A stretch of 14,289 bases of DNA from JBNKFQ01 sp050289385 (GCA_050289385.1 JBNKFQ010000105.1:1-14289); one strand, 5' to 3'. Counted from the first letter of the stretch, positions 6,075-13,215 are shown. A program made the numbers and translations. The notes: generated from the sequence alone by a model not told the origin.

Positions 6075-8282
6075 CTACAGCAACGGCAGGCGCACGCGAA
6101 AACAGGGGCCCGATCCATCGGGTATGTTTTTTGCCGAAATACTGCCGCCATGGTGCTCGGCAATAACGCGGGCAACATACAAGCCCAGGCCGAAATGCCC
6201 CGGTGTTTTGTCATGACGTTTTGAATGCATCATCTGGAATAAATGGGGAGTATCGGCCTTGTCCAATAGCGGGCCACGATTTATTACCTGTAATTCACAA
6301 TAGTTGCCACGCACAAACAGATTAATGATGATCGGCGCATCCGCCTCACTAAAGTCGCGCGCGTTGTCCAGTAATTTGTCCAGCAGTTGTTCAATGTGAA
6401 TATCCGACCCGTAAATAAAGAGTGGCTCGTCGGTAATGGTTAGCACGATTTTATGTTTCGGATCGAGTTTTTGCTGGTTTTGCACGTAAGCCTTGAGCAT
6501 GGCTGAAAGATCAAATTCAGACATTTCTTCGGTATTTAAAGCTTCTTCCAGACTGGCGGCATCGGCGAGCTTGCCAACAATTGCACTGATTCGCGTCAAG
6601 CCGCGTCGCGCGCTGTCCAGATAAAGTTTGCCATCATTCCTGTTTTTGGAATTAGGGTTTTGAGAACTCGGGATTTGAGAATTAGGATTTTGAGAATTCG
6701 GGTTTTCAAGCTTCGAGTTGTCTTGCTGGCCGACCTGCTCCAGATTATCCAGAGAGGTGCTGATGGTGTTGAGCGGGTTATTGATTTCGTGGCGCAAGGT
6801 ACGCGGAATATTAGCCAAAAACTCCTGGTGCTGGTTAAGTCGTTCCAGTGCCAGATTAATATTGCGAGCCAGGTCGCCGATTTCATCGCCGGCTTTCAAA
6901 TCACGGGAAATTCGCAGCCCTTGCAAGCGTCCGTAGGCGTCAATGGACTGGCTGGTCTCACGACCGAGTTGACGAATGCGCCACGCCAGCCTGGCCGAAA
7001 ACAACAACATAGCCAGAATAACAGCCACCAGGCTAAGCAAGGTCTGACTCGCCACTCGCTCCAGTGAATTGCTCTGCAGGCGCAGAATATGTTGGGTGCT
7101 TTGTTCCAGCATAACCGCGCCAATTACAAAATCGTCACTGTAAATCGGGTAGGCAGCGGTAATAATCAGGGTTTTATCGTCCAGAGACTGGCGCCTCCGT
7201 TCAGACGGGATGCCCGCCAGAGCTTCTTTCAATACAGCGTCGTCACGGGTGTAGGTCAGCGCCGGGTCAAAGTCGACGACTTCACCCTCCGGCATACCGA
7301 TAAAACGATCCATAACCCAGCTAACCAGCGTTTGCCATATATCTGTAATGCCGGCGTTTTCCGGTTTTTCCGGATAATCCGGCATGCTTGTCTGCTCCAG
7401 ATTGCCGCTGATAGCACGTACCCGGCGATCGCCGTCCAGAATCCATACCCGGGAATTGGATGTGGCGATACTGTTGAGAATATCTTCCAGCTGCGGTGAA
7501 CGCAGCACCATCAAATTGTAGGGATTGTCGCCGAGCGTAGGGAAGGTGCCAGTCAGTGCGTCGATACTGCGTTCTGCTTCTGAATAGGCGTCTGCTACCG
7601 CAATACCGATCTGACGACCATCAAGCAAGCTGAGCGGGATTTTGAACTCCAGGGTGTAGCTGTCGCTGCGTCGTTGTACGTAGCCTTGTATCCGGTATTC
7701 GGGTTGGCCATTGTTTATCGCGTAGTTCCAGCTTTCATCAACATAATAGGCCGTGGTGCGTCCGCTGCCTTCAAACAGTAGTTCTATGCGCTTTTCCTCA
7801 CCGTTGGTGTCCTTGCAATAGAAACGCACATGGTCGGAATGGTTGAGACGCAGCAGGCCCGGGTTACGATTGACGGGCGTACTGTCGTTCACCTCCAGCA
7901 TGCCGTACAGGTCGCCCTCGCGTTCCCCCAGTACAAGTTGAAAATAGATGCCATTGCCGCTGAAGGATTGTGACTTGCGCATGATGGCTTCGCCCCATTC
8001 TTCATTAAACGCATCCAGTTGAATATTGTTTTCCAGCGGGTAGAGGGGCAGTTCGGCATAACCTTCCAGTGACGGAGGCAAGTCATTAAACAGCTCGGGT
8101 CGATTGCGCAGCAAGGTGGCAATGCCCTGTGCTGTCAGCAATTGCGCCTGGGCCTGGCCATCAAACAAAAAGCTCTTCATGGCGCGCAAAGACTGGGTAC
8201 CCAGATAGGGGATAACCAGCAGGATCAAGCCCGACAATACGAGTTTGGTACCTAGACGCGGGCCTTTGAACGGTTTTGGCAA
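6075..8282 (-). CDS. pdsS: Proteobacterial dedicated sortase system sensor histidine kinase
   Basis: A 735-residue membrane sensor kinase, assigned to the Pds family by its features and its neighbours (pdsR, pdsO, sortase and target). TM1 is at about 14-30. A long periplasmic part follows, whose residues 85-235 resemble a CBM9-like beta-sandwich (IQLDAFNEEWGEA near the start, YTLEFKIPLSLL near the end). A segment at about 275-400 leads to TM2 at about 413-432, then a HAMP-like linker. The DHp domain has phospho-acceptor H498 (LRHEINNPLN), the N-box has N640 (LLDNARDF), and the G-box is GHFGLGLYVA (695-704). Residues 527-546 are an inserted NPNSQ-type repeat between the two DHp helices. The start is a TTG at 8280-8282 without a clear Shine-Dalgarno; no ATG or GTG is in frame upstream before a stop, so the start is uncertain. 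Confidence 0.9.
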   Translation of the reverse strand: MPKPFKGPRLGTKLVLSGLILLVIPYLGTQSLRAMKSFLFDGQAQAQLLTAQGIATLLRNRPELFNDLPPSLEGYAELPLYPLENNIQLDAFNEEWGEAIMRKSQSFSGNGIYFQLVLGEREGDLYGMLEVNDSTPVNRNPGLLRLNHSDHVRFYCKDTNGEEKRIELLFEGSGRTTAYYVDESWNYAINNGQPEYRIQGYVQRRSDSYTLEFKIPLSLLDGRQIGIAVADAYSEAERSIDALTGTFPTLGDNPYNLMVLRSPQLEDILNSIATSNSRVWILDGDRRVRAISGNLEQTSMPDYPEKPENAGITDIWQTLVSWVMDRFIGMPEGEVVDFDPALTYTRDDAVLKEALAGIPSERRRQSLDDKTLIITAAYPIYSDDFVIGAVMLEQSTQHILRLQSNSLERVASQTLLSLVAVILAMLLFSARLAWRIRQLGRETSQSIDAYGRLQGLRISRDLKAGDEIGDLARNINLALERLNQHQEFLANIPRTLRHEINNPLNTISTSLDNLEQVGQQDNSKLENPNSQNPNSQIPSSQNPNSKNRNDGKLYLDSARRGLTRISAIVGKLADAASLEEALNTEEMSEFDLSAMLKAYVQNQQKLDPKHKIVLTITDEPLFIYGSDIHIEQLLDKLLDNARDFSEADAPIIINLFVRGNYCELQVINRGPLLDKADTPHLFQMMHSKRHDKTPGHFGLGLYVARVIAEHHGGSISAKNIPDGSGPCFRVRLPLL
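6649..6708 (-). repeat. Four in-frame 15-bp repeats inside pdsS
   Basis: Four contiguous 15-bp units on the + strand start at 6649, 6664, 6679 and 6694 (for example GAATTAGGGTTTTGA and GAACTCGGGATTTGA). On the coding strand they give NPNSQ, NPNSQ, IPSSQ and NPNSK (residues 527-546). The multiple-of-three period keeps the kinase frame open. The A/T-rich composition with GAATT/GGG blocks resembles the heptamer element at the ilvD stop. Confidence 0.92.
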
Positions 8283-8371
8283 GGTGATGGAGTCGCTAAA
8301 GTTTCGAAGTGCACAGTTTACAGCAAACAGAGGCCAGTCAATAAGGGCCCGGTTTTTTGTAAGCTGTCAAT

Positions 8372-8401
8372 TGTATACTGTTAAGAATGGCGCTTAGTTA
8401 A
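8372..8401 (-). promoter_or_regulatory. Candidate promoter for pdsS
   Basis: On the minus strand, TTAACT (complement of 8396-8401) and TATACA (complement of 8372-8377) are separated by 18 bp. Transcription would begin near 8365, about 83 nt before the TTG start of pdsS. A TTGACA also occurs on the minus strand at 8365-8370 but lacks a good -10 partner. Confidence 0.35.
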
Positions 8402-8406
8402 GGGCG

Positions 8407-8533
8407 GTCGCACGTCGCACGCTTTTAAGGCCCGGTCCAACGCTTCGCTTCTTCGTACAAGCCAACTGCCCCGACGGAGGGCTACAGAGGCATGTTGTTT
8501 TTAGCGTGCGACGTACGACTACCGACGTGCGAC
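8407..8533. repeat. MITE-like element with inverted heptamer ends, between pdsS and pdsR
   Basis: The left end has two inverted heptamers, GTCGCAC at 8407-8413 and 8414-8420. The right end has four direct heptamers at 8506-8533: GTGCGAC, GTACGAC, TACCGAC, GTGCGAC. GTCGCACGC (8414-8422) is the exact inverse of GCGTGCGAC (8504-8512). The 80-bp core contains a small hairpin around GCCCCGACGGAGGGC (8468-8482) and no open frame of note. The right end shares 18 bases with the tract before ilvD. It occupies most of the 296-bp gap between pdsR and pdsS (8283-8578). Confidence 0.75.
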
Positions 8534-8578
8534 CATTTAACGTCATATTCAAGCTTAAGTCAGAGCGATTCTACACTG

Positions 8579-9277
8579 TTAACTATCTTTTACCCACCGA
8601 TAGCCAAAACCGTACTCGTTTTTAATGCAGTCGAACTCCCGGTCGAGCAAGCGAAATTTTTTGCGAATATTGCGCATGTGGGTGTTGATGGTGTTACTGG
8701 TAACGTAACTTTGGATGGTGGACTGCATCAGACTGTCGTAAGTAACCGCTTCGCCGGGCGCACGCAGCAAATGGACCAGCAAACGGAATTCAGTCAGGGT
8801 TAAATCTATTCTCTCTCCCTTCCAGGTGGCCTGCATGGAATTTTCATTGAGGTGCAACTCGCCAATCCGTTTGGTGGTACGGTTGCTCTCGGGGGCAGAG
8901 CGAATCTCTTTTAACCGCAACAGCGACGCCACCCGTTCAGCGAGGAATGTGGCGCTGATGGGTTTGGGTTGGTAATCCCAGGCGCCCAGACGCAAACCCG
9001 AAATCTTGTCGATTTCGTCCATGCGCTCCGTCAAAAAAATAACCGGCAGCTCGGGGTTAAGCGCCAACAGATCACGACACAGTGCAAAACCACCATCAAC
9101 TTCGTTTTCCAGAATAATATCCAGTACGGCCAGGTCCGGTTGGCGTTCTTGAATACCATGCAGTGCGGTTTCCCGATTTGGGTATGCTGCGGTTTCGAAG
9201 CCCTTGTTTTCAATCGCCGCACAGTAATTGCGGCGCTGATCAGCGTCATCCTCTACGATAGCAATCAGGTAGCTCAT
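8579..9277 (-). CDS. pdsR: Proteobacterial dedicated sortase system response regulator (OmpR/PhoB type)
   Basis: A 232-residue transcription factor with an N-terminal receiver domain (acidic pocket E9/D10/D11, phospho-acceptor D53 in AVLDIILE, T83 in FLTER, K105 in YQPKP) and a C-terminal winged-helix DNA-binding domain (about 130-230, ending NEYGFGYRWV). ATG at 9277 has AAAGGAA on the minus strand seven bases upstream. It lies upstream of pdsS in the same direction and divergent from the sortase operon, so it is the expected phospho-partner of PdsS. By position it likely acts on the intergenic region 9278-9576. The family assignment comes from the gene set; the domain architecture is clear on its own. 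Confidence 0.92.
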   Translation of the reverse strand: MSYLIAIVEDDADQRRNYCAAIENKGFETAAYPNRETALHGIQERQPDLAVLDIILENEVDGGFALCRDLLALNPELPVIFLTERMDEIDKISGLRLGAWDYQPKPISATFLAERVASLLRLKEIRSAPESNRTTKRIGELHLNENSMQATWKGERIDLTLTEFRLLVHLLRAPGEAVTYDSLMQSTIQSYVTSNTINTHMRNIRKKFRLLDREFDCIKNEYGFGYRWVKDS

Positions 9278-9294
9278 AATATTCCTTTGTTTGT

Positions 9295-9439
9295 GTTGGA
9301 CGTTCGATGCTGGATGTTCGATGTTCGACGAACAGGCCTTCGATCGCCGGGATTATGCCCACGGTTTTCGGCACTTAAAGGCCGAGCTCAGCGATGGCCC
9401 GAGGCTTTTTCATCGAACATCGAACATCCAACGTCGAAC
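9295..9439. repeat. MITE-like element with inverted heptamer ends in the pds divergent promoter region
   Basis: The left arm has five units (9295-9329): GTTGGAC, GTTCGAT, GCTGGAT, GTTCGAT, GTTCGAC. The right arm (9412-9439) has the complement of four such units: ATCGAAC, ATCGAAC, ATCCAAC, GTCGAAC. The 82-bp core is partly self-complementary (ATCGC near 9343 against GCGAT near 9391), so the whole 145 bp could form a long imperfect hairpin. It begins 17 bp before the pdsR start codon and fills half of the 299-bp region between pdsR and the next gene. The rest (9440-9576) is AT-richer and holds one candidate promoter. Confidence 0.82.
9352..9379 (-). promoter_or_regulatory. Candidate pdsR promoter inside the heptamer element
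   Basis: On the minus strand, CATAAT (complement of 9352-9357) is a 5/6 match to a -10 box, with TTTAAG (complement of 9374-9379) 16 bp upstream as a weak -35. If used, the pdsR mRNA would begin inside the element and carry the left heptamer arm in its leader. Confidence 0.28.
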
Positions 9440-9476
9440 CAAGTTTATAGCGCGACAATACAGACCGCACAAACAA

Positions 9477-9507
9477 TTGCCAACTTCCACTTTTTCTCCA
9501 CTATAGA
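9477..9507 (+). promoter_or_regulatory. Candidate promoter for the sortase operon
   Basis: TTGCCA (9477-9482, 5/6 to a -35) and TATAGA (9502-9507) are 19 bp apart, slightly longer than ideal, about 70 bp before ATG 9577. A suboptimal spacing would fit an activated promoter; that is inference. Confidence 0.4.
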
Positions 9508-9576
9508 TACCACGCCACTCCATTTTATTTGGTTTAAATACCCTGCAAGTCCAGTGTCTCAAACGGGTAATCCAGT

Positions 9577-9819
9577 ATGAAAGAATTTGTCGCCATTACC
9601 GATGAACTGTTTTACAGCCACCCTGAACTGTATGAGCGTCTGGTGCCTTTTACACATGACATTGCCTGTCGTCATCTGCTGCAGCGGCCCATCGATATTG
9701 AAGGATACGCCGACATTATCGAGTACAGCATAGTCGATCCGGCAGAGATCGCTGCAAACGATTCCACAGCGACAGACTTTGGTACGGAAAGGGAGGTTCA
9801 GGTATGCAACGCGCGTTGA
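9577..9819 (+). CDS. Small unrecognised acidic protein at the head of the sortase operon
   Basis: An 80-residue open frame, not recognised. It has no signal peptide or membrane segment and is rich in Asp/Glu (MKEFVAITDELFYSHPELYE at the N-terminus; a mid-section HLLQRPIDIEGYADIIEY). It is the first + strand frame after the pdsR divergent region, and its end overlaps the pdsO start by 16 bp, an arrangement typical of coupled genes. The pdsO ribosome site (GGGAGGTT) lies inside it. Its own ribosome site is weak. A cytoplasmic or regulatory role in the sortase system is possible but unproven; it could also be a spurious frame, although the overlap and amino-acid composition favour a real gene. 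Confidence 0.62.
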   Translation: MKEFVAITDELFYSHPELYERLVPFTHDIACRHLLQRPIDIEGYADIIEYSIVDPAEIAANDSTATDFGTEREVQVCNAR

Positions 9820-10352
9820 AAAATGACAGGCTGGTGTTAACCCTCGTGCTGGCAGCAACACTGTTGGGCAGTGGTTGCCAAAACCGGGTAGCACAAACCG
9901 AAGCAGACGCCACCAGTGCCGAACGCATTGCCCGGCGCAGTCAGGCCGGTGACGACGACGTGTTACGGCCAGTACGCTTTAGCACAAAGATCCACAGCGG
10001 CAGCAGTGGTGCGCTGCTGCCCACCAATATTGACACGCAACTGGCGCCCCTGATGTCCAGATTTGATGAGTGGGATCAAATTTCCCGAGTGGTTATCGTT
10101 GGCCACACCGACGCCGAAGGTTCTGAGAAAAGCAACCTTTTGCTCAGCCTTCGGCGTGCCAACGCGGTTGCCGAAAAGCTCGTTGATTACGGTCTGCCAG
10201 AAGCACTAATCGAAGTCGACGGGCGTGGGGAAACTGCGCCAATTGCCAGCAACACCAGTATCAGTGGCAAGCAGCTCAATCGGCGGGTCGAAATACTTAT
10301 GGAAGGGTTGCAGGCGCTCGCTGAGTCGCCCCGGGCAGATAATCAGGAATAG
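9804..10352 (+). CDS. pdsO: Proteobacterial sortase system OmpA-family lipoprotein
   Basis: A 182-residue exported protein. Residues 1-25 form a lipoprotein signal with lipobox LGSGC, so C25 is the predicted lipidated residue. A short linker (26-60) leads to an OmpA-C/Pal peptidoglycan-binding domain (about 60-167) with the signature GHTDAEGSEKSNLLLSLRRA (D103 and R118 at the positions that contact diaminopimelate in this family) and the closing NRRVEI. It should anchor the outer membrane or a periplasmic complex to peptidoglycan. GGGAGGTT lies just before ATG 9804. The next gene follows after 50 bp. The assignment to PdsO rather than a generic OmpA-like protein rests on the neighbouring sortase, target and PdsRS genes. 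Confidence 0.88.
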   Translation: MQRALKNDRLVLTLVLAATLLGSGCQNRVAQTEADATSAERIARRSQAGDDDVLRPVRFSTKIHSGSSGALLPTNIDTQLAPLMSRFDEWDQISRVVIVGHTDAEGSEKSNLLLSLRRANAVAEKLVDYGLPEALIEVDGRGETAPIASNTSISGKQLNRRVEILMEGLQALAESPRADNQE

Positions 10353-10402
10353 CGTAATCGGACCCAGGTGCGAGAACTGAATAACGTTAAAGGGAGGGCA
10401 GC

Positions 10403-12577
10403 ATGAACGGACGCGGTTTTTTCAGCCTTGCAACAGCGAACAGGGCACTGGGTTTATGGTTGGGGCTGGTGGTGTTCGCATCGCCGGCTTCGGCCACCAA
10501 ATCGTGGCGGGATGTTGAAGCGGGCACTCTGTTTCTGCGGTTTGCCAGCGGTGAGTATGGATGGGGCAAGACAAAATGGGTAGCCCCGACCCTTGACACG
10601 GACGTCGACCTTACCGTGACCGGCCCGATTGTGCGGGCGGTGGTGAAACAGCGCTTTTACAACCCCTCGGATCAGTGGGCCGAAGCGATTTATCTGTTCC
10701 CGTTGCCGGCAACGGCCGCCGTCGACCAGATGCGCTTGCGAATCGGGCAACGGATTATCGAAGGCCAGATCAGGGAGCGGGAACAAGCCAAAAAAATCTA
10801 TCGAGCGGCCAGGCGTGAGGGAAAACGCGCCAGCCTGGTGGAGCAAGAACGGCCCAACCTGTTTACCACCAGTGTCGCCAATATTCCGCCCGGTGAACAA
10901 ATTGTGGTGGAAATTGAATATCAGCACCGGGTTGAGCGTCAGGGCAACCAATACAGCCTGCGCTATCCGATGACCATCACCCCGCGCTATATCCCGGGGC
11001 AAATGTTTACGGAGGTTGGTGACGATGCAAGCGGGCAGCCAATGTCTGAGCCCTCAGGAACTGGCCTGGTTGCCGACACGGCGGTTGTACCCGACGCTTC
11101 GCGGATTACACCGCCCTGGGGGATGCAAACGGAAAACCACAACCCCACCAGAATTCGGGTAACTCTGAATCCCGGTTTTGCCATAGGACAGGTGGATTCT
11201 CTCTCCCACCGTGTGCGCACGGATGCGCCAACCCCTTCGCAGTACGTTATAAACCTGGATTCCTCTCCAGATACAGGTTCCGATATCGCCAACAGCGATT
11301 TTGTACTGCATTGGCGGCCTGAGGACAGTGCTGTCCCTCAGGCCGCTTTTTTTATCGAGCATCTGCCGGGTTCAGCCGACAGTGAAACATACGGTTTGCT
11401 GCAAGTTACGCCGCCCACCCTCGTGGCCAGTAAAATGCGATTGCCACGTGACGTGGTATTTGTGATCGACACCTCTGGTTCCATGGGGGGCGAATCCATT
11501 CGCCAGGCAAAACAATCCCTGCTGTGGGCGCTTGATCGCCTGCAACCGCAAGACCGCTTTAATATTATCGAATTCAACTCGGTCACCACCCTGTTATTTG
11601 ACGATGTACAGCTGGCTGTGCCGGGTGTTCTGAGTCGCGCCCGCACGTTTGTCGAGCGATTGCAGGCTCGCGGCGGCACGGAAATGCTGGGTGCAGCACG
11701 GGCCGCGCTGTGCAAAACCTGCGACAACGCCGACCGGGTGCGGCAAATTATCTTTATCACCGACGGCGCCATTGGCAACGAAGCGCAGCTTTTTACCAGC
11801 ATTCGAGACAATATCGGGGTTACCCGCCTGTTTACTGTTGGTATCGGCTCGGCCCCCAACGGTTACTTTATGCGCAGGGCGGCCGAATTCGGGCGAGGCA
11901 CATTTACCTGGATTGCCAATGCCAGTGATGTGGAGCGCAGCATGGCTGAGTTGTATCAAAAAATCGAAGCTCCGGTACTCACTGATTTGGAGTTAACCCT
12001 GCCTTCACAGGGCGCAAATCTGGAAATTTTGCCCAACCCCATACCCGATCTCTACGCCGGCGAGCCACTGGTGGCGGTAATGCGTATCGAGTCGGCATCG
12101 GTTCCTTCACATGTCAATGTGCAGGGCAGGGCGGGTCAGGTAATCTGGCAAGAGCGCATCGACTGGAACGGCCAGGCCGATGGCGCAGCACAAACCCAAA
12201 CCGGTATTCATTTGCTGTGGGCACGTAAAAAAATTGAGCAGCTCACCGACCTGCGCAACCACAGTCGCGTGCAGACTAAACGGGACGACTTGCGGGACCA
12301 GGTAGTGCAACTGGCGCTGAGACACCATCTGGTTAGTCCCTTTACCAGTCTGGTGGCGGTAGATGTTACTCCGGTGCGACCAACCAAACACCCGCTGAAG
12401 ACCCACAATATTCCCAATAACCCCCCCAAAGGTACTCGTTTTGGCCTGCCGCAAACGGCGACGCCAGCGGCGCAGCAAATATTGTCGGGACTGTTGCTGT
12501 TAACGTTGGCGGTGTTGATGTTCGCAAGGAGCCGGCCTGTAAGCAAACGGCGCTACCTGGCATGTCTGTCCCATTAA
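10403..12577 (+). CDS. Marine proteobacterial-type sortase target protein (VIT-vWA, LPQTA signal)
   Basis: A 724-residue exported protein and the presumed sortase substrate. In order it has a signal peptide ending near A31 (ASPASATKS) and a VIT domain at about 60-190 (FYNPSDQWAEAIYLFPLP, KKIYRAAR, ERPNLFTTSVANIPPGE). A vWA domain follows at about 348-520, with metal site D356-x-S358-x-S360, T426 (GGTEM) and D454 (ITDGAI). The C-terminal sorting signal is LPQTA (682-686), a hydrophobic helix (693-708) and a basic tail (RSRPVSKRR). Inter-alpha-inhibitor-like VIT/vWA proteins of this kind are known partners of Gram-negative sortases. AAAGGGAGGG (10389-10398) precedes ATG 10403. The end overlaps the sortase start by 16 bp. 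The fifth sorting-motif residue is Ala, not Gly. A terminator-like hairpin lies inside the gene at 11314-11353. Confidence 0.93.
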   Translation: MNGRGFFSLATANRALGLWLGLVVFASPASATKSWRDVEAGTLFLRFASGEYGWGKTKWVAPTLDTDVDLTVTGPIVRAVVKQRFYNPSDQWAEAIYLFPLPATAAVDQMRLRIGQRIIEGQIREREQAKKIYRAARREGKRASLVEQERPNLFTTSVANIPPGEQIVVEIEYQHRVERQGNQYSLRYPMTITPRYIPGQMFTEVGDDASGQPMSEPSGTGLVADTAVVPDASRITPPWGMQTENHNPTRIRVTLNPGFAIGQVDSLSHRVRTDAPTPSQYVINLDSSPDTGSDIANSDFVLHWRPEDSAVPQAAFFIEHLPGSADSETYGLLQVTPPTLVASKMRLPRDVVFVIDTSGSMGGESIRQAKQSLLWALDRLQPQDRFNIIEFNSVTTLLFDDVQLAVPGVLSRARTFVERLQARGGTEMLGAARAALCKTCDNADRVRQIIFITDGAIGNEAQLFTSIRDNIGVTRLFTVGIGSAPNGYFMRRAAEFGRGTFTWIANASDVERSMAELYQKIEAPVLTDLELTLPSQGANLEILPNPIPDLYAGEPLVAVMRIESASVPSHVNVQGRAGQVIWQERIDWNGQADGAAQTQTGIHLLWARKKIEQLTDLRNHSRVQTKRDDLRDQVVQLALRHHLVSPFTSLVAVDVTPVRPTKHPLKTHNIPNNPPKGTRFGLPQTATPAAQQILSGLLLLTLAVLMFARSRPVSKRRYLACLSH
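11314..11353 (+). terminator. Terminator-shaped hairpin inside the sortase-target coding sequence
   Basis: GCGGCCTGAG (11314-11323) is exactly complementary to CTCAGGCCGC (11337-11346). Inside, GACAG (11324-11328) pairs with CTGTC (11331-11335), leaving one bulged C. Seven T's follow (11347-11353). It encodes RPEDSAVPQAAFF (residues 305-317), between the VIT and vWA domains. The shape is that of a strong intrinsic terminator; whether it terminates in vivo is unknown. Confidence 0.6.
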
Positions 12578-13215
12578 CAGACTTTTCGAAAAAGGCGAGT
12601 CAGTGGCTTGGCTGGCTTGTTTCCACGGCCAGAAGCCGCAGGGTTTTATCGGCAGTGCTGGTGGCCTGTGGCGGTCTGGCCTTGCTGGGCAACGCTGCCT
12701 GCATTCACGCCAAGGCACTGCTGGGCCAGTACCTGATTCGCGACACCTGGGCACAGACCCTCAGCGCCGTGTCTGCCGGCGGCGAAGTACAGGTCAAACC
12801 CTGGAGTTGGGCCGACACCTGGCCGGTGGCGCGCCTGCAAATACCACAGCTCGATATCGATCAAATTGTGCTGGCGGGTGACAGCGGCCAGGCACTGGCT
12901 TTTGGTCCTGGCCACAGTGCGCACAGTGCACAACCGGGCGAGCCAGGCACCACCATCATCAGTGGCCATCGCGACACACATTTTCAGTTTATGGCCGATT
13001 TGGATATTGGCTATCAAATCCGGTTGCAGAATAACAGTGGCCAAAGATTTCACTACCAGGTGACAGATACTCAGGTGGTTGATGTCAGAAAAATGATGTT
13101 TTCAAATGCATATAAATCAAATGAACTATTGCTTGTAACCTGCTGGCCCTTAAGTGGTTTTATAGAAAACACACCATACCGATATTTGGTAATTGCGGAG
13201 CTGCAGTCACAATGA
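12562..13215 (+). CDS. Sortase, marine proteobacterial type
   Basis: A 217-residue membrane-anchored cysteine transpeptidase. It has an N-terminal membrane segment at about 27-47 and a sortase fold at about 85-215 with the catalytic triad visible: H136 (TIISGHRDTHF), C194 (LLLVTCWPL) and R207 (TPYRYLV). It should cleave the sorting signal of the protein encoded immediately upstream, whose frame it overlaps by 16 bp. No good ribosome site precedes ATG 12562, so translation is probably coupled. In Gram-negative bacteria the acceptor for the cleaved protein is not established. Codon use becomes clearly more AT-rich in the last 45 codons (13080-13200). The stop overlaps the next start (ATGA). Confidence 0.94.
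   Translation: MSVPLTDFSKKASQWLGWLVSTARSRRVLSAVLVACGGLALLGNAACIHAKALLGQYLIRDTWAQTLSAVSAGGEVQVKPWSWADTWPVARLQIPQLDIDQIVLAGDSGQALAFGPGHSAHSAQPGEPGTTIISGHRDTHFQFMADLDIGYQIRLQNNSGQRFHYQVTDTQVVDVRKMMFSNAYKSNELLLVTCWPLSGFIENTPYRYLVIAELQSQ

Noticed and set aside
8407..9439. CRISPR array suggested by short repeats
   Set aside because: Units are 7 bp, contiguous and degenerate with no spacers; no cas genes are present.
9291..9506. 71-codon + strand frame over the divergent region
   Set aside because: It consists mainly of the inverted repeat and has no ribosome site or conserved features.
8969..9580. 203-codon + strand frame opposite pdsR and across the MITE-like element
   Set aside because: It is antisense to a clear response regulator and its second half is translated heptamer repeat.
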